From assembly GCA_002688155.1 (NCBI GenBank), contig NZCH01000018.1, positions 1 to 12,495 of the forward strand: DNA of 12,495 nucleotides, written 5' to 3'. Source of the DNA: Phycisphaerae bacterium (GTDB lineage: Bacteria > Planctomycetota > Phycisphaerae > Phycisphaerales > Phycisphaeraceae). Within the stretch, counting starts at the first letter, position 1; each line of letters begins with the position of its first letter. This document shows, in pieces, positions 1 to 6,301 of this stretch. Position numbers and translations under genes: made by a program. Under the pieces are notes generated by a model. The model was not told where the DNA came from and ran no database searches. It worked only from the letters and a program-made list of their open reading frames with translations.

Positions 1-567
1 ATCTGCACCGTGCCTGACTTGACCGTCGAAGCGGGCGAGCGGGTCGTGATCGTTGGGGACAACGGCGCCGGCAAAACAACGCTTTTGCGCGTGGTTGTCG
101 GGCTCGAACGTGACTATGACGGCGTCTGCCGTGTTGATGCTGTGTGGCGCGATATTGCCTTTGTGCATCAGCATCCATTCCTGTTTCGTGGCACGGTGCT
201 GTCGAACGTGACGTATGGTCTGTGTGCACGGCGTGTATCGCGAAACACCGCTCGAAAGCAGGCGCTGTACTGGTTGGACCGGCTCGGTGTGGCGCGCTTG
301 GCGGATGCGAACAGTCAGACGCTTTCCGGGGGTGAGCGTCGCCGGGTGGCGCTGGCGCGGGCGCTTGCAGTCGATCCGGCGCTGCTGGTTCTGGACGAGC
401 CGCTGGCGGACATGGATGACCAGGGCGCCGAGGCTGCGCGGACGGTCTTGGCCGAACTGAGTCGCGCGACGATCATGATCGCCTCACCGACCCAGCCGCC
501 GGAAGGGCTGGCGACCCGTGTGTATCGATTGGCGAATGCTGCTTTTGAAAAAGAACACTCGAAATGA
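1..567 (+). CDS. ABC transporter ATP-binding protein, tungstate/molybdate-like (5' end outside window)
   Basis: Energises an importer at the inner membrane by ATP hydrolysis. The frame is open from base 1 and the usual first beta strands before Walker A are missing, so the true start lies upstream; the GTG at 10 is only the first start codon visible. Counting from that GTG: Walker A GDNGAGKT at 16-23, Q-loop Gln at 54 followed by an LFRGTVLSNV segment typical of compact ModC/TupC-like ATPases, signature LSGGERRR at 105-112, Walker B LLVLDE at 125-130, and D-loop LADMD at 132-136. Where the switch (H-loop) histidine is expected the protein reads IASPTQ, so that histidine appears to be absent. 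There is no C-terminal accessory domain. The stop overlaps an ATG (ATGA at 564-567) that opens only 12 codons, to 602. Substrate is inferred from compact size and Q-loop context, not proven; a permease and binding protein would be expected upstream. Confidence 0.88.
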   Translation: MCTVPDLTVEAGERVVIVGDNGAGKTTLLRVVVGLERDYDGVCRVDAVWRDIAFVHQHPFLFRGTVLSNVTYGLCARRVSRNTARKQALYWLDRLGVARLADANSQTLSGGERRRVALARALAVDPALLVLDEPLADMDDQGAEAARTVLAELSRATIMIASPTQPPEGLATRVYRLANAAFEKEHSK

Positions 568-2222
568 CAAATCAGGATCACAATGCACCGATCGGAACCT
601 GACGTCTTGGCGCGCGAACGTCGATCGTCGTCCTGATGGCAGTGTATTTGTTGGCGCCATTGAACAGGCGCACGGCGCACGGCGCGTGGCGCGGGCACGC
701 AGCGTTGTCGGCCGACCTCATGGTTGACTCTGGGCGGCAAGGCGATGACGCACGGCCGCGTCATGACGGTCTTGCCCGACGGGAACCGCACGGCGATGTC
801 GACCGGGCCGGTGTGGTTGCCCAGACCGATGTGGGCGATCAGCGGGTTCTGGTTGCCACTGTTGCCGGCCTGTACTTCACGCAGGTACTGCTTGTCACCG
901 GCGGTGATGGTGATACGCGCGCCGATGGCGGCGGCGTTCGACGCGCCATTGCCGATGGCCTTGACCTTGACCCAGGCGTTGTTGTTGCCGTTGTTTCGCA
1001 TGAGTCTGCCTCCGACGTGAAGGTCCAGATCGCCGTCGTTGTCGTAGTCGGCCCATGCGATCCCGTACCCGTTGCCACCCCGTGTCCCGGTCGCGTCACC
1101 CACGTCTTTGAAGTTGCCGGTCCCGTCATTTTCAAACAGCGTGCCGTTATTGCCCGAGTACACGGTGGTGATGTACAGGTCCAGGTCGCCGTCGTTGTCG
1201 AAATCGCCCAGCGCACCCTTGGCGTAACTTTCCTGCCAGTGGATACCTGCTTTGTCGCCGGCGTTGATATTGGTGAACGTGTGGTCGGGCGGTCCGGAGT
1301 TGATGCAGACCATCGTTCGGTCCTGCAAAGCGGGCGGGTGGGCGAAATTGACGACGATCAGGTCGATATGCCCGTCGTTGTTCACGTCACCGAAACACGA
1401 GCCGATGGTGTGTCCGGACGCGTTGTACAGCGGCGTATCCGTGCCGGCGGGGATGTGGGCCTCGTCATCCGTGCCCAGCACACCGCGCGCTTTTGCTTCG
1501 TCGGTGAACTTGCCCGTGCCGTCGTTGACCCATAGCTGGTTGGGCATCAACCGGTAGTTCGACACGTAAATATCCTGATCGCCGTCGTTGTCGAAGTCAG
1601 ACCAGTTCACGCCCCGGCCGCGCCACTTCCACTTGTCGGGATAGGCGATCGGTTCGGCGAATGTGCCGTCGCCCTGGTTGATGTACAGAAAATCAGCAAA
1701 CGCGTTCGCCGGCCAGGTCTCGTAGTTGCTTACGTACAGGTCCAGGTTGCCGTCGTTGTCGGCGTCGCCCCACGCGGCGGCTCGGCTGTGCGCTTCGGTG
1801 TTCGGCGGAATCACCGCCGACTCGAACTTGTCCGGCGCCACCTGGCGAATCAACCGGCCCTGACCACCGATGTCGTACATGTCGAGCAGGCCATCGTTGT
1901 CGTAGTCGCCCCACACGCCGTCGCTGGATGCAATCGAATCAGTCATCTCGAAAGTGCCGTCACCATTGTTGCGCCAGAGCTTGCCGCCTGTCGCGACGTC
2001 GACGTTGCCGTCCTGGTTGTAGTCGACCCACACGGCGTATCCACTGCCGCCGATACCTGTATCCGACGAAACATTCGTGAACGTGTTGATGACTCCAGGG
2101 TCCACGGCCGGCGTGGACGTCGATTGGGCCGAGCTGAACGAAGCGCACGAAGCCACGGTGATTGCCTGGACGGCCCATGTCAGGCAGATGGGTGCGGTGC
2201 CGGGTTCAGTGCAGCGGATCAT
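315..2222 (-). CDS. FG-GAP/VCBS repeat protein with ASPIC/UnbV-like C-terminus, probable lipoprotein (3' end doubtful)
   Basis: Surface or periplasmic beta-propeller with calcium-binding loops; the exact role is unknown. The start is ATG 2222 because AAGGAG lies 5 bases upstream; the frame extends 39 codons further up without a good ribosome site. Residues 1-26 look like a signal peptide ending in lipobox VASC (23-26). About seven DxDxDG loops follow (for example DYNQDGNVD near 68, then several DFDNDGDxD), each followed by a hydrophobic strand. An ASPIC-like segment comes next (IGARITITAG, later FPSGKTV), ending near base 720. Beyond that the frame stays open to 315, but the translation becomes rich in Arg, Gln, His and Cys and runs antisense through the ABC signature and Walker B coding. 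I trust roughly 718-2222. A stop exists at 718-720 in a neighbouring frame, which suggests a small indel or a lost stop. It is divergent from the VOC gene, with a 128-base gap. Confidence 0.75.
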   Translation of the reverse strand: MIRCTEPGTAPICLTWAVQAITVASCASFSSAQSTSTPAVDPGVINTFTNVSSDTGIGGSGYAVWVDYNQDGNVDVATGGKLWRNNGDGTFEMTDSIASSDGVWGDYDNDGLLDMYDIGGQGRLIRQVAPDKFESAVIPPNTEAHSRAAAWGDADNDGNLDLYVSNYETWPANAFADFLYINQGDGTFAEPIAYPDKWKWRGRGVNWSDFDNDGDQDIYVSNYRLMPNQLWVNDGTGKFTDEAKARGVLGTDDEAHIPAGTDTPLYNASGHTIGSCFGDVNNDGHIDLIVVNFAHPPALQDRTMVCINSGPPDHTFTNINAGDKAGIHWQESYAKGALGDFDNDGDLDLYITTVYSGNNGTLFENDGTGNFKDVGDATGTRGGNGYGIAWADYDNDGDLDLHVGGRLMRNNGNNNAWVKVKAIGNGASNAAAIGARITITAGDKQYLREVQAGNSGNQNPLIAHIGLGNHTGPVDIAVRFPSGKTVMTRPCVIALPPRVNHEVGRQRCVPAPRAVRRAPVQWRQQIHCHQDDDRRSRAKTSGSDRCIVILICHFECSFSKAAFANRYTRVASPSGGWVGEAIMIVARLSSAKTVRAASAPWSSMSASGSSRTSSAGSTASARASATRRRSPPESV

Positions 2223-2350
2223 GTGTGCTCCTTGACGTTGTGGGTTGATTTCGGAGAATGGCGACGTCAGACGGATTGTGTGTAGTCGTCGCGACCGTTT
2301 GTCAGTACACGTTGTATTGTGAATCGATCGGCCGGGCAAGTTGAAACGGC

Positions 2351-3220
2351 ATGAGGATGCATATCGATCACGTCACGATTGCCGGCCCGGATCTGAATGC
2401 GCTGCGAGATTCATTCGCCGCGGCCGGGCTGGCGACGGATTACGGTGGGCCGCATTCCAATGGTGTGACGCACATGGCGCTGCTCGGGTTCGATGACGGG
2501 GCATACATCGAACTGATTTCGACGATCAAACCAGCCGGGCAGACCGCGCCGTGGTGGCAGGCCGCAATTGCCGGGTCCTCCGGATCATGCGGCTGGGCGG
2601 TACGCGTCAGCGATGTGGGTGCTGAAACAAAGCGACTGCGAAGCGAGGGCGTCACGGTGGTCGGCCCGATGCACATGACGCGCGATCGGCCCGATGGCCG
2701 GGTCGTGCAATGGGACATCGCGTTTCCCGGTGAAGGCGGCATCGCCCACGCGGGCGCGACGCTGCCGTTTTTTATTTGTGACCGTACGCCGCGCGACTGG
2801 CGCGTGCGGCCGTCAGCGAGCGCCGCAGAGGCGCCCTTGACTGGCGTGCAGCGCGTCGTCATCGGCGTGCGCGACCTGGACGCGAGTGTGCGACTGTTTC
2901 GGCGTTTGTATCTGTTGAGCGAGCCACGCGTCGGCGACCATGAACCGTGGCACGCCCGATTGGCGATGTTCGACGATTCGCCGGTCGTGCTCGCGTCTCC
3001 GCGCGACGCGCACAGCTGGCTGGGGCGGCGATTGCAGGAGTTCGGGGAGTTGCCGTGCGCGTATTTGCTGGCGACAAACAACTTTGACGCGGCACGCGAG
3101 ACGTACGCGCTTAATGAACTGCACGAATGGTTCGGTCAGCGCATCGCGTGGTTTGAGCCCGGAGCGCTGCGGGGTACGAGGTTGGGGGTGGTGCGACGAA
3201 ACGCCCGCCCGAGGGTTTAA
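2351..3220 (+). CDS. VOC superfamily (glyoxalase-like) protein
   Basis: A 289-residue protein of the vicinal oxygen chelate fold, with two paired beta-alpha-beta-beta-beta halves. The N-terminal half opens with IDHVTIAGPDL and carries His7, His41 and Glu54 (in YIELIS), the spacing of metal-ligand positions in Glyoxalase_3-type (PF13468-like) proteins. The second half starts near residue 165 with VQRVVIGVRDLDASVRLFRR. Such proteins act in the cytosol as lyases, dioxygenases or isomerases; substrate cannot be told from sequence. ATG 2351 is taken; ATG 2357 (two codons on) is equally possible, and neither has a clear Shine-Dalgarno. It diverges from the FG-GAP gene, and its TAA (3218-3220) shares bases with the stop of hemB on the other strand, so the two genes converge with no spacer. 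Confidence 0.85.
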   Translation: MRMHIDHVTIAGPDLNALRDSFAAAGLATDYGGPHSNGVTHMALLGFDDGAYIELISTIKPAGQTAPWWQAAIAGSSGSCGWAVRVSDVGAETKRLRSEGVTVVGPMHMTRDRPDGRVVQWDIAFPGEGGIAHAGATLPFFICDRTPRDWRVRPSASAAEAPLTGVQRVVIGVRDLDASVRLFRRLYLLSEPRVGDHEPWHARLAMFDDSPVVLASPRDAHSWLGRRLQEFGELPCAYLLATNNFDAARETYALNELHEWFGQRIAWFEPGALRGTRLGVVRRNARPRV

Positions 3221-3232
3221 GTCCCCCGGCCC
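3207..3232. repeat. Degenerate copy of the TTAAGTCCCC palindromic element
   Basis: The right arm TTAAGTCCCCCGGCC (3217-3231) matches 14 of 15 bases of the right arm of the perfect palindrome at 12384-12403. The left arm has decayed (6 of 10 matching). The copy lies exactly where the VOC gene and hemB stop head-on: its central TTAA supplies both stop codons, and its right arm encodes the last hemB codons. Either a mobile or regulatory palindrome landed at the junction, or a bidirectional terminator-like element is shared. Confidence 0.5.
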
Positions 3233-4254
3233 ATATTGCCACTGCCCAGCAACTTCGCCGCCTCAATCGCGAAGTACGTAAGAATGCCGTCTGCGCCCGC
3301 GCGTTTGAACGCGAGCAGACTCTCGAGCATCGTAGCCTCGCCATCGAGCCAACCGCGGTCGGCCGCGGCACGCAGCATCGCGTACTCGCCACTGACCTGA
3401 TACGCGTATGTCGGCAGCGCAAACGTGTGCTTGACACGGCGCACGATGTCGAGGTACGGCATACCGGGCTTGACCATGACCATGTCCGCGCCCTCGGCCA
3501 CGTCGAGCGCGACTTCGCGCATCGCTTCGTCGGTGTTGGCCGGGTCCATCTGGTACGTGCGTTTGTCGCCTGAGCCCAAATCGCTTTTTGATCCCACGGC
3601 ATCGCGAAACGGGCCATAAAAACCAGAGGCGTACTTCGCGGCGTACGACATGATCAGCACGCGCTCGAACCCGGCTTCGTCAAGCGCCCGACGAATCGCG
3701 CCGATGCGACCGTCCATCATGTCCGACGGAGCGATCACGTCGCAACCAGCCTGCGCCTGCGCCACCGCCTGCCTGCACAGTACGCCGAGCGTATCGTCGT
3801 TGACCACGTACCCGTCTCGGACGAGCCCGTCCTGACCCGTTGTCGTGTACGGGTCGAGCGCGACGTCGCACAGCACGCCGATGCCTTCGCCATGCACCTG
3901 TTTAATCGCGCGCACCGTTTGGCAAACGAGGTTGTCGGCGTTCACCGCCTCGTCACCATCGGGTGTTTTCTTTGCTGGGTCGATCGCGGGGAAAATCGCG
4001 ACGACGGGGATGCCAAGGTCCTTCGCCTCGCCGACGGCGTCAACGAGTAAGTCGGATGACCGGCGATCGACACCGGGCATCGATTCGACAGGCTCGCGCC
4101 GATTGTCACCGTCCACAACAAAGGCCGGCCAGATCAGGTCGTCAATCGACAGTCGGTGTTCGCGCACAAGGCGGCGGGACCAGTCGAAGCGGCGCAGGCG
4201 GCGCAGGCGCGTCGACGGGTATTGACCGGGCGGGTTGGTTGGGTTGTCGCCCAT
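3217..4254 (-). CDS. hemB: Delta-aminolevulinic acid dehydratase (porphobilinogen synthase)
   Basis: Condenses two 5-aminolevulinate molecules to porphobilinogen, the second committed step of tetrapyrrole synthesis, in the cytosol as a homo-oligomer. The 345 residues match the family length. Both active-site lysines are visible: Lys207 in MSYAAKY and the Schiff-base Lys262 in MVMVKPGMPY. The metal loop reads CDVALDPYTTTGQDG (129-143) with Asp130, Asp134 and Asp142 where zinc enzymes have cysteines, so it belongs to the Mg-dependent or zinc-free class seen in Pseudomonas and plants. QVSGEYAM (286-293) is also conserved. ATG 4254 is chosen; a TTG at 4302 would add 16 poorly conserved residues. 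Neither has a clear ribosome site. It lies 66 bases after the lactonase stop on the same strand, so the pair is probably co-transcribed. The last four codons fall in a palindromic repeat remnant. Confidence 0.97.
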   Translation of the reverse strand: MGDNPTNPPGQYPSTRLRRLRRFDWSRRLVREHRLSIDDLIWPAFVVDGDNRREPVESMPGVDRRSSDLLVDAVGEAKDLGIPVVAIFPAIDPAKKTPDGDEAVNADNLVCQTVRAIKQVHGEGIGVLCDVALDPYTTTGQDGLVRDGYVVNDDTLGVLCRQAVAQAQAGCDVIAPSDMMDGRIGAIRRALDEAGFERVLIMSYAAKYASGFYGPFRDAVGSKSDLGSGDKRTYQMDPANTDEAMREVALDVAEGADMVMVKPGMPYLDIVRRVKHTFALPTYAYQVSGEYAMLRAAADRGWLDGEATMLESLLAFKRAGADGILTYFAIEAAKLLGSGNMGRGT

Positions 4255-4320
4255 GGGGGTGCGACGGTGCGAAGTCGCAAGCGTCGTCGGGAGTGCGCTC
4301 AAGCCGTGAGCGACGTTGGT

Positions 4321-5376
4321 TCAAAGGAACACGAAGCATACGGGTTTGGCGACGTCGGTCACCTGGCCGGTGGGCGTGAGTTTGCCCGTCTCCTGATCGA
4401 TGCTGAACGTGACAATATTGTCGGACTTCTCGTTGCCTACGAGCATGAACTGTCCCGCCGGATCGATCACGAAACCGCGCGGAAAGTTACCCTGCGTCGG
4501 CACGTGTTCGACGAGCGTGAGTTTGCCCGTCGCCGCATCGGCCCGGAAGACGGCGATCGATTCGTGCCCGCGGTTGGCGCCGTACACGAACCGGCCGGTC
4601 GGGTGAACGTGCACGTCCGACCCGTAACTCGTTTCAGTGCAGTCGGCCGGCACCGTTGGCTGCGCCTCGATCAGCGACAGCGACCCCGCGCCGCCGTCGT
4701 ACGCCATCGCGATCATCGTGTTGTCATATTCCGTCTGGCAATACGCGAATCGCCCGCTGGGCGAAAACGCCAGATGCCGCGGCCCGGCGCCTTTGGCGGC
4801 CGACAGGAACGGTGGATCGTTCGGCGTGATCACACCCGTCGCGGCGTCGAACCGGTACACCTTGATCTGATCGATGCCAAGGTCGGCCGCGAGCGCGAAA
4901 CGATGCGCCGGATCGAAGCGGAAACAGTGTGCCTTTGCGTTGCCGCCGTTCGGGTCATGCTCGACAGCACTGACCGCATCGCCCAGCGATCCGTCATCCC
5001 GAATCGGCAGCACGCTGACGCTGCCGCTGTTGTACGACGCGACGGTGACAAACTTACCGGTCTGATGCATGTCGATGTAACAGGGCCCACACCCGCGTGA
5101 AGGCTTGCGGTTGATCAGCGTCAACTTGCCGGTGTCATGTTCGATGCGGAACGCCGCAACCGCACCGCCGGGCGTGCCATCGCATTCGTCCACGACATCG
5201 ATGACGTACAGAACCCGTTTGGCCGGGTCGGCGCACGCGTATATCGGGTTGGCCACACCCTTGCCGATCGCGGCAAGAGGCGTGAGCGCGCCCGTCGCCG
5301 GGTTGTACCGATACGCATGCAGACCCGGCGCTTGACTGTCGGTGAAACAGACGACGTAGAGCAATAGGTCGAACAT
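4321..5376 (-). CDS. Lactonase family beta-propeller (6-phosphogluconolactonase-like)
   Basis: A 351-residue lactonase (PF10282-like) of the seven-bladed propeller type. Known relatives hydrolyse 6-phosphogluconolactone in the oxidative pentose phosphate pathway, or other sugar lactones. Blades are marked by a recurring strand-turn motif: ATGALTPLA, DTGKLTLIN, ATGVITPND, ATGKLTLVE and ETGKLTPTG, together with HLAFSPSGRFAY and DVHVHPTGRFVYGANRG. No export signal is seen, so it is probably cytosolic. ATG 5376 is preferred because AAGGAA lies 8 bases upstream; ATG 5400 in the same frame has no ribosome site. The 3' neighbour hemB follows on the same strand. A perfect 12-bp inverted repeat lies 45-74 bases upstream of the start. 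Exact substrate is uncertain. Confidence 0.9.
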   Translation of the reverse strand: MFDLLLYVVCFTDSQAPGLHAYRYNPATGALTPLAAIGKGVANPIYACADPAKRVLYVIDVVDECDGTPGGAVAAFRIEHDTGKLTLINRKPSRGCGPCYIDMHQTGKFVTVASYNSGSVSVLPIRDDGSLGDAVSAVEHDPNGGNAKAHCFRFDPAHRFALAADLGIDQIKVYRFDAATGVITPNDPPFLSAAKGAGPRHLAFSPSGRFAYCQTEYDNTMIAMAYDGGAGSLSLIEAQPTVPADCTETSYGSDVHVHPTGRFVYGANRGHESIAVFRADAATGKLTLVEHVPTQGNFPRGFVIDPAGQFMLVGNEKSDNIVTFSIDQETGKLTPTGQVTDVAKPVCFVFL

Positions 5377-5420
5377 GGTTACGGTTCCTTGTTCGGTCAT
5401 TGTTGCCGCACCGTTGCCCG

Positions 5421-5450
5421 GAGGTCCACGGATGGTACTCCGTGGACCTC
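5421..5450. promoter_or_regulatory. Perfect 12-bp inverted repeat upstream of the lactonase gene
   Basis: GAGGTCCACGGA (5421-5432) and TCCGTGGACCTC (5439-5450) are exact complements around the 6-base loop TGGTAC. There is no T-run on either side, so a terminator is unlikely. Position, 45 bases before the lactonase ATG and 47 bases before the small ORF at 5497 on the other strand, fits an operator for the divergent region or a leader hairpin. It might also be a palindromic repeat unit. Confidence 0.5.
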
Positions 5451-5496
5451 AAGCGTGCACATGATACATTTGTGGCCCCCGGCGGATTGAAAGAAA

Positions 5497-5598
5497 ATGA
5501 GTCACCATCGTGCACTCAAACACCTGAACACAATCTGCCACGCCCTCTGCATTGTCTGCATCATCGCAGGCACCGCTTTCTCGTGGGTGCTGATCTGA
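5497..5598 (+). CDS. Candidate small membrane protein (33 aa)
   Basis: ATG 5497 to TGA 5598 encodes 33 residues: a basic and histidine-rich head (MSHHRALKHLNTICH) followed by one hydrophobic segment of about 18 residues (ALCIVCIIAGTAFSWVLI) that runs to the stop. That is the layout of a single-span small membrane protein. The upstream sequence GAAAGAAA is only a weak ribosome site. No family recognised. It lies in a stretch of about 850 bases without a confident gene, just downstream of the 12-bp inverted repeat. A chance ORF remains possible. Confidence 0.3.
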   Translation: MSHHRALKHLNTICHALCIVCIIAGTAFSWVLI

Positions 5599-5731
5599 GC
5601 TGTTTCGACAACAAAACTGCGTGGAAGGGACTTACTGATGTCAGGGGTGTTCTTTCTCACCTCGTCGCTTACTTTAAGTGTGAACAAGATTGTTGATCGG
5701 CCGCATCGCGCACCCTGGCAAGACCAACTGG

Positions 5732-6067
5732 GTGAAAAAGATCACGACCAAGGGCGGTCATCCAGTTCGACACCGACGCATTCACGGTGCGATCATTATT
5801 GTGGCGATGTTGTGCGCAACGGTGTCATGCTCTGGCATCGTTCTGGCGATCTGTCGGCCGTGGATTCCTTCACTGCCAGCAAGATACAGGATAGAGGATG
5901 CAAGTGAGATCTTTGATATGCTCAAGAGCGGTCGGAACCTGGTGGCCCAAAGCCCGGACGATGCAGAGTCAAGCCTGCAGTGGGCGTTTGGCTTGGCGCT
6001 CACACAAGATCGGCAAATCGGCCGCACGAGCGGGCGCACGAACAACAAGGTGATTTGTCGCGTATAA
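5732..6067 (+). CDS. Hypothetical membrane-anchored protein (111 aa)
   Basis: GTG 5732 opens with a charged head (VKKITTKGG, then HRRIH), a strongly hydrophobic segment at about residues 20-43 (GAIIIVAMLCATVSCSGIVL), and a mixed hydrophilic tail containing ASEIFDMLKSG and DDAESSLQWAFGLAL before TAA at 6067. The head, anchor and soluble-tail order looks protein-like, and codon third positions are mixed but not random. The frame is open upstream to TTG 5690, but the GTG gives the more natural N-terminus. No ribosome site precedes it, and I recognise no family. It may be a decayed or lineage-specific gene. Confidence 0.35.
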   Translation: MKKITTKGGHPVRHRRIHGAIIIVAMLCATVSCSGIVLAICRPWIPSLPARYRIEDASEIFDMLKSGRNLVAQSPDDAESSLQWAFGLALTQDRQIGRTSGRTNNKVICRV

Positions 6068-6301
6068 CCCGGGATTGTCTTGTTTGCGATTGAGCTCGAA
6101 CAAGCAGGCTGTGCCGTGACGGCCCATGAGCGGCTCAGTTTGTAAGAGATGATCGCGATCTATGCGAAGCGCAGTTAAAGTAGCCTGCAGTATTCGATCC
6201 GCATCCGCATCGCTGCCGCCCCGCGACCACATGCCGCGGCTTTACAATGATGGGCGTGTTTCGTGGTTGACCCTGCGGCACATTTGCCCGAAAGAACCTG
6301 T
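6068..6301. other. Intergenic stretch upstream of the epimerase gene
   Basis: No credible ORF on either strand. It holds a perfect 10-base palindrome GATCGCGATC near 6150 and a TACAAT box at 6243-6248, 54 bases before the epimerase ATG. The box resembles a sigma-70 -10 element but has no recognisable -35 partner at the usual distance. The promoter reading is therefore weak. Confidence 0.3.

Noticed and set aside
636..1535. Long + strand open frame of 299 codons
   Set aside because: It lies exactly antisense to the FG-GAP blades. The Val/Asp/Gly-rich translation comes from the repeated DxDxDG codons read backwards, and no ribosome site or family motif is seen.
1020..1770. Regularly spaced 13-mers as a CRISPR array
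   Set aside because: Spacing is irregular, and the repeats encode the DNDG calcium loops of a protein in frame.
2440..3081. Minus-strand frame of 213 codons
   Set aside because: Antisense to the VOC gene; Arg/Ser/Pro-rich without motifs.
5638..5907. 89-codon + strand frame starting at ATG 5638 behind GGAAGGG
   Set aside because: The start context is fair, but the translation after the first 17 residues is Ser/His/Asp-rich and unlike protein, and it overlaps the better frame at 5732-6067.
5969..6232. 87-codon minus-strand frame
   Set aside because: No ribosome site or motif, and it overlaps the candidate gene on the other strand.
6263..6301. Upstream GTG start for the epimerase
   Set aside because: It would add 13 residues unlike the family; ATG 6302 puts the NAD-binding glycine motif at the normal distance.
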